Positions 18,423 to 27,837 of a stretch of DNA of 64,000 nt are shown piece by piece; within the stretch, counting starts at the first letter, position 1, and each line of letters opens with the position of its first letter. The DNA comes from Holophagales bacterium (lineage in GTDB: Bacteria; Acidobacteriota; Thermoanaerobaculia; Multivoradales; Multivoraceae). The stretch covers positions 54,494-118,493 of the forward strand of contig VXZQ01000004.1 in NCBI GenBank assembly GCA_009845425.1, read 5' to 3'. The notes beneath the pieces are model-generated. The model was not told the origin of the DNA, did not search any database, and saw only the letters and a program-made list of their open reading frames with translations. Both the position numbers and the translations under genes were made by a program.

Positions 18423-20893
18423 ACGGTCATCGACTGCTGCGAGGCGCGTCCTTTTCGCTAGCCGGCATAGCCGTCGCCACGGTCGCGGCCGCCGCGGGCC
18501 CGCCGCCGAACCTCGTCGACATGCACCCGCACGGTGGCCAGCAGGGGCGAGCCCTGCGGCTGGTCATCGAGGGCTACGGTGTCGCCAGCGAGCTGGAGAT
18601 CGAGAGCACGCTGCCCGGTTCGTTCGCCCGCCTCGGCGAAGCCGCCGACGAGGACCGGCTGCAGAAGCAGCGGCGGCCGAACGACCGCAACCTCCAGGCC
18701 GCCGTCTTCCTGGTCGAGATCGACGCAGACGCCGCGCCGGGGCTCTACCCGCTGCGCGCCGTCAGCGACGACGGGCTGTCGAACGCGCTGCTGTTCCGCG
18801 TGGACACCGTGTCCGAAGTCTCCGAACGGAGTCTGCGCGACAGCAGCGCCGCCACCGAACCGCCGCAACTCGATGCTCTTCCGGTCATCGTCAACGGCAC
18901 GCTCGACGGGGCGGAGCGGGACCGCTATCGCTTCCGGGCTGCATCGGGCGAGCGGATCGTGCTGGAGGTCGAGGCGCGGCGCGTCGGTTCGGCGATCGAT
19001 CCGGTGCTCCGGCTGCTCGACAGCGAAGGCAGCGAGATCGCCTTCAACCAGGAGGGGCCCGGCATCGACGTCGACGCCCGTCTCGACTGGCAGCCGCCCG
19101 AGGCCGGGGAGTACGTCGTCGAGGTCCACGACGCCCGCTTCAGCGACCAGAGGCGGAACTTCTACCGCCTGAAGCTGATCGCCGCGGCGAACTACGAGTA
19201 CGCCCATGCCGTCTTCCCGCTGGGGGCCCGCCGCGGCGAGGAGACACGATTCGGGATCACCGGCGGCAGCGTGGCAGCCACCAGGGAAGTCGCCCGCGCC
19301 GTCGTCACGGAGAACGCCTTCGACAGCGTCGGTCCAACAGCTACCGCGAAGGCCAGCGTGGCCCTTCCGTTCCAGGTGGTCGTCGGCAGCCATCCCGAAG
19401 TCCTCGAGAGTGAGACGACCGCCGACGATGCCCTCGACACGCCTGTGGTCGTCAACGGACGGATCGACGATGCCGGCGAGCCGGACCAGTACCGGATCGC
19501 CGCCGAGCCGGGCCAGAGGCTTCTGATCGAGGTCGAGGCAGCCGCGCTCGGCTCCTCCGACCTGTTCGGCGTGCTGACCGTCACGACGCCGGACGGCGAG
19601 TACCTGGCCTCCTCCGGCGACGACATCCCCGACCCCGACACCTTCCGGCTGCTATCGCCGACCGCCACCTCCTTCGACCCCTGGGTCCTGGTCGAGACGC
19701 CGGAAGGCGTGGACGAGCTGCACGTCACGGTCGAGGACCTCGTCGGGCGCGGCGGCCCGCGTTTCGGCTACCGGTTGACGGCGACCGCGAACGGCCCCGA
19801 CTTCGAGCTCCGCCTGAGCACGGCCCAACTCACGCTCAACAGGGGCGCTTCGAAGCCGATCGAGGTCGGCGCCGTGCGCCGCGGCTACCTGGGGCCGATT
19901 CGCCTCTACGTCGAGGAACCGCCGGCCGGCATCGAGGCCCGGGACGGATGGATCACGAGGGAGGTGCGCGACCTCGACACACGCACTCTGGCGCGCTCCG
20001 GGCGGATCCTGGTCACCGCCGACCTCGACGCGCCGCGCCAGCGCTTCGACTTCGAGATCTGGGGCGAAGCGGTGCTTGAGGACGGCACCGTGATCCGCCG
20101 CCGGGCGACGGTGCCCGGAAGCACGACCGCGGTCCGCGCCGGCGACGGTCGCAGCTACACGACGGAGGCCGAGCGGTCGTTCAGCGCTCCCTGGCTCGAG
20201 TCGCGCCTGCCGGTCCTGCTCACCGGCCGGTCCGGACCCCGGCTGATCGGCCTGGAGACCGAAACGGTGAGGCTGGTCAAGGGCATGCCGTTCGACTTCG
20301 GGTGGAAATTCGAGGCGCCTCCGGGTGAGGAGGCCCCGGTGCAACCGCCCATGGTCGTCACTGCCCTGATCGGCGTGGGCGTGGGCGAGTTCCGGGTCGA
20401 GACGACCGAGAAGGCCGACTACAACAAGTCCGAGGGCAGCAAGCTGATCCGAAGCAGCGACGGCACGCAGCACGACCGCTACACCGTGACGCTCACCGGC
20501 GAAGTCACGGTGGGCGGACGTCCCGAGCGCCTCTACACTCCCGGCGTGACGCTCGAGATCGTCCCGGGCTACCGGATCGACGTCGCAAAGGCGAGCGTTC
20601 GGTCCGGCAGGAAGGGCACCGTCGAAGGCGTCCTGCATCGCGAAGAGAGCTTCCGGCAACCGGTCGAACTGCGCGCCGACGCCCTCCCCACGGGCGTCGT
20701 CTGCGACGGCACCGAAGTCGAGCCCGAGGATGACGGCAGGTTCCGTCTGGACTGCGAGGCGTCGGACGCCGTCGAAGCTGGCGACTACGACTTCCTGATC
20801 ACCTCGTCGTCCTGGCTGGCCGGCGAGCGAGAAGTCCGCTCCGCCTACACTACGGTCCCGGTGACCGCGCGCATGGAGGTGAAGGGCAGATGA
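18419..20893 (+). CDS. Exported protein with pre-peptidase C-terminal (PPC-like) domains
   Basis: 824 residues from GTG 18419, with GGAGGAG upstream and overlap with the previous stop. A signal peptide ends near A-A-A-A-G. Two PPC-like beta domains are visible at about 157-245 (N-G-T-L-D-G-A-E-R-D-R-Y-R-F) and 343-440 (N-G-R-I-D-D-A-G-E-P-D-Q-Y-R-I), each with the D-x-Y-x-F/I core and a later E-Y-V-V-E-V strand. The C-terminal 350 residues look like further Ig-like or beta-sandwich domains. No catalytic motif was recognised. PPC-domain proteins are common partners of DUF1549/1553 clusters. Overlaps on both sides suggest coordinated translation with the cytochromes. Confidence 0.75.
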   Translation: MNGHRLLRGASFSLAGIAVATVAAAAGPPPNLVDMHPHGGQQGRALRLVIEGYGVASELEIESTLPGSFARLGEAADEDRLQKQRRPNDRNLQAAVFLVEIDADAAPGLYPLRAVSDDGLSNALLFRVDTVSEVSERSLRDSSAATEPPQLDALPVIVNGTLDGAERDRYRFRAASGERIVLEVEARRVGSAIDPVLRLLDSEGSEIAFNQEGPGIDVDARLDWQPPEAGEYVVEVHDARFSDQRRNFYRLKLIAAANYEYAHAVFPLGARRGEETRFGITGGSVAATREVARAVVTENAFDSVGPTATAKASVALPFQVVVGSHPEVLESETTADDALDTPVVVNGRIDDAGEPDQYRIAAEPGQRLLIEVEAAALGSSDLFGVLTVTTPDGEYLASSGDDIPDPDTFRLLSPTATSFDPWVLVETPEGVDELHVTVEDLVGRGGPRFGYRLTATANGPDFELRLSTAQLTLNRGASKPIEVGAVRRGYLGPIRLYVEEPPAGIEARDGWITREVRDLDTRTLARSGRILVTADLDAPRQRFDFEIWGEAVLEDGTVIRRRATVPGSTTAVRAGDGRSYTTEAERSFSAPWLESRLPVLLTGRSGPRLIGLETETVRLVKGMPFDFGWKFEAPPGEEAPVQPPMVVTALIGVGVGEFRVETTEKADYNKSEGSKLIRSSDGTQHDRYTVTLTGEVTVGGRPERLYTPGVTLEIVPGYRIDVAKASVRSGRKGTVEGVLHREESFRQPVELRADALPTGVVCDGTEVEPEDDGRFRLDCEASDAVEAGDYDFLITSSSWLAGEREVRSAYTTVPVTARMEVKGR

Positions 20894-23106
20894 AAAGTCC
20901 CTGTATCGCCCTCGCCCTCACGATCGCCGCCATAACTCCCGGCGCCGCCGCCAACGCCGCGACCGACGCCGCCGAACCCGTCACCTTCATCCGCGACGTC
21001 CTGCCCGCCATGAACAAGGTCGGCTGCTCCAACGGCACCTGCCACGGCGCAGCCAAGGGCAAGAACGGTTTCAAGCTGTCGCTGCGCGGCTACGACCCCG
21101 AGTTCGACTACCAGTCGCTGCTCTACGACATGTCCGGCCGGCGGTTCAACCGCGCCGACCCGGCGCGCTCCCTCATGCTCGCCAAGCCGACGATGCAGGT
21201 CCCCCACGAAGGCGGCCTGCGCCTAGATCCCGGCGGCCGCTACTACAACCTCATCCTCGACTGGATCAGGGCGGGCGTGCCCTACGGGGATCTCGCGCGC
21301 GACCGGGTCGAACGCCTCGAGATCCACCCGGCCGAAGTCTTCATGATCCGGCCGGGGTTGCGGCAGCAGACGACCGTCATCGCGCACTACGGCGACGGCA
21401 AGAGCCGCGACGTGACCCGCGAGGCGCACGTCACCAGCAGCAACACGGAGACGATGGCGGTCGAGGACAGTCCCGGCGGCCCCGTCGCGACCGGGCTGCG
21501 CCGCGGCGAAAGCACCCTGCTCGTGCGCTACGAGGGCCAGTTCACCACCGCGCCCGCCACCGTGCTCAGCGGCCGCGAGGGCTTCGAGTGGACGGCCCTA
21601 CCGCAGGCCAACTACATCGACGAGCTGATCGACGAGAAGCTCCAGCGGATCGAGGTCCTGCCCTCGGCGCCGGTCGACGACGCCGCCTTCCTCCGCCGTG
21701 CCTCGCTCGACCTGACGGGCCAGATCCCGACCCCGGACCGGGTGCGCGCGTTCCTTGCCGACGACGCGCCGTCCCAGGAGAAGCGGAACCGCCTGGTCGA
21801 CGAACTGATCGCAAGCGACGCCTACGTCGACCACTGGACCCTCAAGTGGGGCGACCTGTTGCGCAGCAACCGGAAGTTCATGAGCTACAAGGGCATGCTG
21901 ACCTTCCGCGGCTGGCTGCGCGAGGCGATCGAGGAGAACCGGCCCTACGACGAACTCGTCCGCGAACTGGTCACGGCTTCCGGCAGCACCCTCGATCAGC
22001 CGGCCGCCAGCTACTTCCGCGCCGCCCGCGATCCGAAGGAGGCGATGGAAACGACAACCCAGCTCTTCATGGGCGTGCGGATGGTCTGCGCCCAGTGCCA
22101 CGACCACCCGTTCGAGCGCTGGACCCAGAACCAGTACTTCGAGATGACCGCCTTCTTCGCCGGCCTGGGCGTCCGTCCGGGCTTCCGCACCGGCGAAGAG
22201 ATCGTCTTCGACAAGCGACGCGACAACGAGCAGCTGCACCCGAAGACGAACGCGGTCGTGCCGCCCAAGTACCTGGTGCCGGTCGAGGGCGCTCCGGAAC
22301 CGGGTAACGGCTCCGGCCGCCGCGCCGCGCTGGCCGACTGGCTAACGTCGCCGAACAACCCTTACTTCGCCCCGGCGATCGCGAACCGCGTCTGGAGCTA
22401 CTTCATGGGCCGCGGGATCATCGACCCGGTCGACGACATCCGGGCCTCGAACCAGCCGGTCAACGCGGCCCTCCTGAACGCGCTGACCGCCGACCTGATC
22501 GAGAACGAGTTCGACCTGCGCCACCTGATGCGGACGATCGCCACCTCTCGGGCCTACCAGTCGTCCTTCCAGACGAACGAGTGGAACCAGGACGACCGGA
22601 TCAACTTCTCCCGCCACGAACCGAGGCGCCTGAGCGCCGAGCAACTGGCCGACGCCGTCGCCCGCGCCACCGATTCCCGGTTCGAGATCGACACCCTTCC
22701 CGAGGATTTCGACGCCACGGCACTCCCGGATCCGCACGTGATGACGGCGAGCATGGGCATCGAGGGCTTCCTCGACCTGTTCGGCAAACCCGATCGCGAG
22801 ACCGCCTGCGAGTGCGAGCGGAAGACGGAGATGAGCCTGCCGCAGGCGCTGAGCCTGCTGAACGGCTCCGTCATCGCCGACGCGATCGCCGATCCCGAGG
22901 GGCGGGTGGCGAACCTCGTCCTCGGAGGACTGGACAACGAGGAGCTGATCGCCGAGCTCTACCTGGCCGCCCTCGGCCGTCTGCCGACCGGCGACGAAGC
23001 CGAACTCGCCGAGGGCCACTTCGAGTCCTCGGCCAGCCGCACCGCGGCGGCCCAGGACCTGATGTGGGCGCTGTTGAACTCGAACGCCTTCCTCTTCAAC
23101 TCGTAG
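20890..23106 (+). CDS. DUF1549/DUF1553 cytochrome-type protein with atypical heme motif
   Basis: 738 residues, coupled to the preceding gene by ATGA. A signal peptide is followed by F-I-R-D-V-L-P-A-M-N-K-V-G-C with Cys46, Cys51 and His52 arranged C-x4-C-H rather than C-x2-C-H; G-F-K-L-S-L-R-G-Y-D-P follows. A short Ig-like (Big2-type) domain comes next (about 145-230), then DUF1549 with C400-A-Q-C-H404 and DUF1553 with A-N-R-V-W-S-Y-F-M-G-R-G. It is the second such protein in the cluster and belongs to the subfamily that is paired with DUF1501. It presumably acts in the periplasm; the substrate is unknown. Confidence 0.86.
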   Translation: MKSPCIALALTIAAITPGAAANAATDAAEPVTFIRDVLPAMNKVGCSNGTCHGAAKGKNGFKLSLRGYDPEFDYQSLLYDMSGRRFNRADPARSLMLAKPTMQVPHEGGLRLDPGGRYYNLILDWIRAGVPYGDLARDRVERLEIHPAEVFMIRPGLRQQTTVIAHYGDGKSRDVTREAHVTSSNTETMAVEDSPGGPVATGLRRGESTLLVRYEGQFTTAPATVLSGREGFEWTALPQANYIDELIDEKLQRIEVLPSAPVDDAAFLRRASLDLTGQIPTPDRVRAFLADDAPSQEKRNRLVDELIASDAYVDHWTLKWGDLLRSNRKFMSYKGMLTFRGWLREAIEENRPYDELVRELVTASGSTLDQPAASYFRAARDPKEAMETTTQLFMGVRMVCAQCHDHPFERWTQNQYFEMTAFFAGLGVRPGFRTGEEIVFDKRRDNEQLHPKTNAVVPPKYLVPVEGAPEPGNGSGRRAALADWLTSPNNPYFAPAIANRVWSYFMGRGIIDPVDDIRASNQPVNAALLNALTADLIENEFDLRHLMRTIATSRAYQSSFQTNEWNQDDRINFSRHEPRRLSAEQLADAVARATDSRFEIDTLPEDFDATALPDPHVMTASMGIEGFLDLFGKPDRETACECERKTEMSLPQALSLLNGSVIADAIADPEGRVANLVLGGLDNEELIAELYLAALGRLPTGDEAELAEGHFESSASRTAAAQDLMWALLNSNAFLFNS

Positions 23107-23117
23107 GAGCCCCGATC

Positions 23118-24572
23118 ATGCTCGTCATCCCAGGACAGTCCGGCCACACCTGCGACGGCCCGACCCGGCGTGAGTTCCTCCGCGTCGGCTCGCTCGGCAT
23201 CTTCGGCATCTCGCTCAGCCAGACCCTGGCGCTCCGCGACGCGCACGCCGCGACCGCCGCCGTGGACACCCTCGCCGGGGGCAAGGGCTTCGGCAGCGCG
23301 AAGTCGGTCATCCTGCTCTTCCTCCAGGGCGGACCCAGCCACATCGACATCTGGGATCCGAAGCCCGACGCGCCGTCCAACATCCGCGGCGAGTTCGGCG
23401 CCATCGACACGAAGATCCCCGGCATCCGGCTCTCCGAGACGATGCCGCTGCTGGCCGACCAGGTCGACAAGTGCACCCTGATCCGGTCGATGAGCTACAC
23501 GCCGAAGGGGCTGTTCAACCACACCGCCGCGATCTACCAGATGCTGACCGGCTACCCGCCGGACCGCGTCTCCCCGTCCGGCCAGCTCGAGCCGCCGACG
23601 CCGGCCGATTTCCCGACCGCCGGCTCCCACATCTCCAGGCTCAAGCCGCTCGACGACGCGATGCTCCCCTTCGTCGAGATGCCGCGGCCGCTCCAGGAGT
23701 CGAACGTAATCGGCAAGGGCGGCGCGGCCGGTTTCCTCGGCAGGGCCTACGACCCCTACCGCCTCTACCAGGACCCGAACCAGCCGATCGAGCTCAGCGA
23801 CCTGGAGCTGCGCGAGGAAACCTCCCCCGAGCGCCTCGCCGGCCGCTTCGAGCTCCGCAAGGGGCTCAACGCGTCGCTGCCCGAGCTCGAGAAGGCGGTC
23901 GCCGACTCCGCCCTCGACGAGTACTACGAGAAGGCCTACGACCTGGTTCTCTCCGGCAAGGCCCGCCAGGCGTTCGACCTCTCGAACGAGAGCGACGAGA
24001 TGCGGGAGCGATACGGCAAGAACACCTTCGGCCAGGGCGCGCTGATGGCGCGGCGCCTGATCGAAGCCGGCACCCGCTTCGTCCAGCTCAACTGGCCCGC
24101 GGTCGCCAACGGCAACCCCGAGGTCGACTCCTGGGACACCCACGCCGCCAACTTCGGCCCGCTAAAGAACCTGCACTGTCCCGTCCTCGACCGGGCGCTC
24201 TCGGCGCTGCTGTCCGACATGGACGACCGCGGCCTCCTCGACGAGACCCTCGTCGTCGCCGTCGGCGAGTTCGGCCGCTCACCGCGCCTCGGCGTCAGCA
24301 CCTCCGGCAACAGCAACTCCCCGGACGGCCGCGATCACTGGCCCTACTGCTACACCGCGTTGGTCGCCGGCGCCGGCGTCTCCCGCGGCCAGCTCTACGG
24401 AGAATCCGACGAGACCGGCTCCGCCCCCCGCGAGAAGCCGGTCCACCCGAACGACCTGCTGGCGACCGTGTACCACACACTGGGGATCGATCCGGCGATG
24501 GAGATCCTGAATCACCTGGACCAGCCGAGGGAGCTGGTCAAGGGCGAGGTGATTCGGGGTCTGTGGGCGTAA
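23118..24572 (+). CDS. DUF1501 family protein, Tat-exported (second copy)
   Basis: 484 residues from the ATG at 23118. The twin-arginine motif T-R-R-E-F-L-R is followed by a hydrophobic segment and A-H-A-A-T cleavage context. DUF1501 features are clear: S-V-I-L-L-F-L-Q-G-G-P-S-H-I-D, Y-Q-M-L-T-G-Y, V-G-E-F-G-R-S-P and D-G-R-D-H-W-P. It pairs with the DUF1549/1553 gene 11 bases upstream and resembles the first DUF1501 only at family level, so the two modules are old paralogues rather than a recent duplication. The open frame extends far upstream but only as a shadow of the previous gene. Confidence 0.88.
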   Translation: MLVIPGQSGHTCDGPTRREFLRVGSLGIFGISLSQTLALRDAHAATAAVDTLAGGKGFGSAKSVILLFLQGGPSHIDIWDPKPDAPSNIRGEFGAIDTKIPGIRLSETMPLLADQVDKCTLIRSMSYTPKGLFNHTAAIYQMLTGYPPDRVSPSGQLEPPTPADFPTAGSHISRLKPLDDAMLPFVEMPRPLQESNVIGKGGAAGFLGRAYDPYRLYQDPNQPIELSDLELREETSPERLAGRFELRKGLNASLPELEKAVADSALDEYYEKAYDLVLSGKARQAFDLSNESDEMRERYGKNTFGQGALMARRLIEAGTRFVQLNWPAVANGNPEVDSWDTHAANFGPLKNLHCPVLDRALSALLSDMDDRGLLDETLVVAVGEFGRSPRLGVSTSGNSNSPDGRDHWPYCYTALVAGAGVSRGQLYGESDETGSAPREKPVHPNDLLATVYHTLGIDPAMEILNHLDQPRELVKGEVIRGLWA

Positions 24573-26536
24573 GCGCTTCCATCACTGCCTCGGTGGGGCT
24601 GGCAACACTGCTTGGTGCGTGGCTCGGTGCGGGGAGCGGCGCTGCAGCCCAGCCGTCCGACGACTGGCCCCACTACGGCGGTTCGCTCGCGGGCGACCGC
24701 TACGCCGCCCCTTCGGCGATCACTCCCCAGAGCATCGATCGTCTCTCGGTCGCCTGGGTGTACCGAACCGGCGACACGACAGACGGCAACGGTTTCGGCG
24801 GGAATCCGTCGAGGTTCCAGGCAACCCCGATTCTCGTCGGCGGCAAGCTGATCGCCTCCACGGGCTTCAACCGGGCGTTCGCCCTGGATCCGGCCACGGG
24901 CACGGAGATCTGGACGTTCGACCCCAAGGTGGACTTCTCGAAGTCGTACAGCGAGCCGTTCGCGTCGCGAGGCGTCTCGGCCTGGCAGGATGCGGCTCCG
25001 GGTCAGGGACCGTGCCGCGCCCGGGTGTTTCTGGGCACGCTCGACGCCCGGCTCTTCGCGCTCGATGCCGACGCGGGCGTTCCGTGCGCCGACTTCGGAA
25101 AGGACGGCGAAGTCGACCTTTCCGTGGGCATTCCGCGGTTCCGCGAGCGCGACTACTCCATCACGTCGCCAGCCACGGTGGTCGGCGACCTCGTCATCGT
25201 GGGCTCCGCCATCGGCGACAACGGCGCGACGGAGCTCGAACCAGGCGTTGTCCGCGCCTACGACGTGCGCGATGGCGGGCTCGTTTGGACCTGGGATCCC
25301 CTGCCTCGCTCGGACGATGACCCGGGCGCGGAGAGCTGGGTGAACATCCACGACAACCGGACCGGCGGAGCGAACGTGTGGAGCGTGATATCCGCCGACC
25401 CCGGGCGCGACCTGGTCTTCCTGCCCACGACATCGCCATCGCCGGACTTCTACGGCGGCGAGCGTCTGGGCGACAACGCCTTCGCGAACTCGGTGGTTGC
25501 CCTGAGGGCATCCACCGGCGAGTTCGCGTGGGGTTACCAGACTGTCCGCCATGACTTGTGGGACTACGACCTCGCCTCCCAGCCGCTCCTGTTCGAGCAC
25601 ACCTCGGCGGACGGCACACGACGCCCCGCCGTCGCCCAGGCAACCAAGACGGGTTTCGTCTTCGTGCTGGACCGCGCGAGCGGCGAACCGCTTCACCCGG
25701 TGGAGGAGCGCGCCGTGCCGAGAAGCGACGTTCCGGGGGAGCAGGCGGTGCCGACGCAACGGTTCCCGAAGCTGCGCCTGCACGCAACCGACGCACGACC
25801 GCTACGGTTCTGGGACCACTCGGAAAAACACCGCGCGGCGTGCCGGAGACTCATGGCCGGCGTCCGCTACGAGGGCATCTTCACGCCACCGAGCCTTGAG
25901 GGCACGATGCTCTATCCGGGCAATCCGGGCGGCACGAACTGGGGTTCGATGGCCTACGATCGCGGTGCGCGCATCGGCTACGTGGTCGTGACCCGTTGGC
26001 CAACCATCGTCAAGCTGATCCCGCGCCAGCAGTTCCTTGCGGCCTGGCTTGAAGGCACTCTGAACGGGGCACGGGCAGAGCACACCCCACAGCTTGGCAC
26101 GCCCTACGGAATGGCGCGCACGGACCTGGTTTACGACGATCTGCCATGCCTCGAAGGCCCCTGGGCGACGCTCGTGGCGCTCGACCTGGATGCGGGGGAG
26201 ATTCTGTGGGAACGCCCAGCGGGCTCCCCGCCCTGGAAGCTGCCCGAGCCCGCCTCGAATTGGGGTTACATCACGAGTGGCGGCCCGATGGTCACCGAGG
26301 GCGGCGTCGTGTTTCTCGCGTCCGCCGACACGACGCTGCGCGCCTACGACGGCGCCGGGGGCGCCGAGCTATGGATCGAAGAGCTGCCGGCCGGCGCGCA
26401 TTCGACGCCTATGGGATACCGGCACGCTGGCAGGGACTACGTCGTGGTGACGGCGGGCGGAAGTCTCGCTGCTGGCGGAGGACGGGGCGACCACGTGGTG
26501 GCGTTTCGGCTGGCCCGTCAGGCCGGGGCCCCGTGA
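24563..26536 (+). CDS. PQQ-dependent dehydrogenase (glucose dehydrogenase-like)
   Basis: 657 residues from GTG 24563, overlapping the end of the DUF1501 gene; a GTG at 24593 is an alternative. A Sec signal ends at G-A-A-A-Q. The mature part starts D-D-W-P-H-Y-G-G-S-L-A-G-D-R-Y and forms an eight-bladed quinoprotein propeller with V-R-H-D-L-W-D-Y-D, P-A-V-A-Q-A-T-K-T-G and G-G-T-N-W-G-S motifs typical of PQQ-linked sugar and alcohol dehydrogenases. No cytochrome domain is attached, so electrons may go to a separate carrier, plausibly one of the heme proteins in this operon. The substrate is not predictable. Confidence 0.85.
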   Translation: MGVSASITASVGLATLLGAWLGAGSGAAAQPSDDWPHYGGSLAGDRYAAPSAITPQSIDRLSVAWVYRTGDTTDGNGFGGNPSRFQATPILVGGKLIASTGFNRAFALDPATGTEIWTFDPKVDFSKSYSEPFASRGVSAWQDAAPGQGPCRARVFLGTLDARLFALDADAGVPCADFGKDGEVDLSVGIPRFRERDYSITSPATVVGDLVIVGSAIGDNGATELEPGVVRAYDVRDGGLVWTWDPLPRSDDDPGAESWVNIHDNRTGGANVWSVISADPGRDLVFLPTTSPSPDFYGGERLGDNAFANSVVALRASTGEFAWGYQTVRHDLWDYDLASQPLLFEHTSADGTRRPAVAQATKTGFVFVLDRASGEPLHPVEERAVPRSDVPGEQAVPTQRFPKLRLHATDARPLRFWDHSEKHRAACRRLMAGVRYEGIFTPPSLEGTMLYPGNPGGTNWGSMAYDRGARIGYVVVTRWPTIVKLIPRQQFLAAWLEGTLNGARAEHTPQLGTPYGMARTDLVYDDLPCLEGPWATLVALDLDAGEILWERPAGSPPWKLPEPASNWGYITSGGPMVTEGGVVFLASADTTLRAYDGAGGAELWIEELPAGAHSTPMGYRHAGRDYVVVTAGGSLAAGGGRGDHVVAFRLARQAGAP

Positions 26537-26540
26537 GCGC

Positions 26541-27785
26541 GTGAACACACGCGCCATTCTCATCGGGCTGGCGCTCGGCCTGGGGCTCGGAATCGCCGCG
26601 TCGGCGACGGGTTCGCCGGCGCTGCTGTGGGCCGCCGAGGCGGTCGAGCCCCTCGGCCAGGTCTTCCTGCGCGCGATCCAGATGGTCGTCATCCCGTTGG
26701 TGGCGGCGGTCGTCTTCGTCGGCGTGGGGCGGATCGGCGACCTGCGGAAGCTCGGCCGGCTGGGGGGACTGGCGGTGGGCTTCTTCTGGGCGACGACCTT
26801 GCCGGCGATCCTGATCGGGATGGGGGTGATGGGCTTCGCGCTCACCTTCACGGCGCCCGTGGCGCCGCCGACACCCACGACGGAGCTGGAACCCGCCGGC
26901 GTGGGCATCGTCGACTTCCTGGTCAACCTCGTCCCCCGGAATCCGGTCCAGGTCGCCGCCGACGGGGCGCTGCTCTCCCTGCTCATCTTCGTCGTCCTCC
27001 TGGCCGCGGCGACGACCGCCCTGCCGAGCGAGAAACAGCGGACGCTGACGTCCTTCGCGGAGGCCCTCGGCGACGCTCTGACGAAGCTGATGAGCTGGAT
27101 CCTGTGGACGGCCCCGGTGGGCGTCTTCGGCCTCGCGGCGCCGGTCATCGCGAAGACCGGGACGGCGATGCTGCAGAACCTCGCCGTCTTCATCGTCGCC
27201 GTCGTGGTGGGTCTCTTCATCCTGAAGGGCCTCGTTCTCCTGCCCCTGGTCTGGTTCCTGGGCGGCGTACCGCCCTGGCGCTTCATTCCAGCAACCGTGG
27301 GCACGTACACCGTGGGCTTCACCACGACGACGTCCGTGGGAACACTGCCGATGATGCTCCAGGAGGCGAGAAAGCTCGGCCTGTCCGAGCGCAAGTACAC
27401 GCTGATCCTGCCGCTGGCGGCGTCGATCAACCGTCCCGGCAGCGCGCTGTTCCAGAGCGCATCGCTCGTCTTCCTGGCCGCCATGTACGGCGTGCCGCTC
27501 GACGCGGGAATGATCACCGCGGCGGTGCTGGCGATCTTCCTCGCCGCGATGACGGTCGCTCCGGTGCCCAGCGCCAGCATCGTGTCGCTGGCGCCGGCCC
27601 TGGACGTCGTGGGCGTGCCACTGGCGGGACTCGCCATCCTGCTGGGGATCGACCGCGTGCCCGACGTCTTCCGCTCCGCAGCCAACGTGATCGGCCACAT
27701 GTGCGCCGCGACCACGGTCGACACGATGACGCGCGGCGATGGCGAGGAGCCGGCCGGTCCACCCGAGCAACAGCCGCTACTCTAG
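26541..27785 (+). CDS. SDF-family dicarboxylate/amino acid symporter, divergent
   Basis: A 414-residue inner-membrane protein, starting at GTG 26541. It has the architecture of the dicarboxylate/amino acid:cation symporter family: eight membrane segments plus hairpin loops, with T-T-T-T-S-V-G-T-L-P in the first hairpin and P-V-P-S-A-S in the second. Two signature sites differ. The N-M-D-G-T motif is replaced by N297-R-P-G-S, and the last helix has R378-S-A-A-N382-V-I-G-H386 where the family normally has Asp in the final position. The substrate-binding Arg and Asn are retained. Ion coupling is therefore probably altered. It lies 4 bases after the PQQ dehydrogenase and may import its product. 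Confidence 0.85.
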   Translation: MNTRAILIGLALGLGLGIAASATGSPALLWAAEAVEPLGQVFLRAIQMVVIPLVAAVVFVGVGRIGDLRKLGRLGGLAVGFFWATTLPAILIGMGVMGFALTFTAPVAPPTPTTELEPAGVGIVDFLVNLVPRNPVQVAADGALLSLLIFVVLLAAATTALPSEKQRTLTSFAEALGDALTKLMSWILWTAPVGVFGLAAPVIAKTGTAMLQNLAVFIVAVVVGLFILKGLVLLPLVWFLGGVPPWRFIPATVGTYTVGFTTTTSVGTLPMMLQEARKLGLSERKYTLILPLAASINRPGSALFQSASLVFLAAMYGVPLDAGMITAAVLAIFLAAMTVAPVPSASIVSLAPALDVVGVPLAGLAILLGIDRVPDVFRSAANVIGHMCAATTVDTMTRGDGEEPAGPPEQQPLL

Positions 27786-27837
27786 GACTCGACCTCTTGA
27801 CCGGATCGCCCTGACATCTACCAAGGAGCCCCAACAG

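Noticed and set aside
22581..23117. N-terminal extension of the second DUF1501 protein
   Set aside because: The frame runs through the preceding cytochrome gene; the Tat signal and start context support the ATG at 23118.
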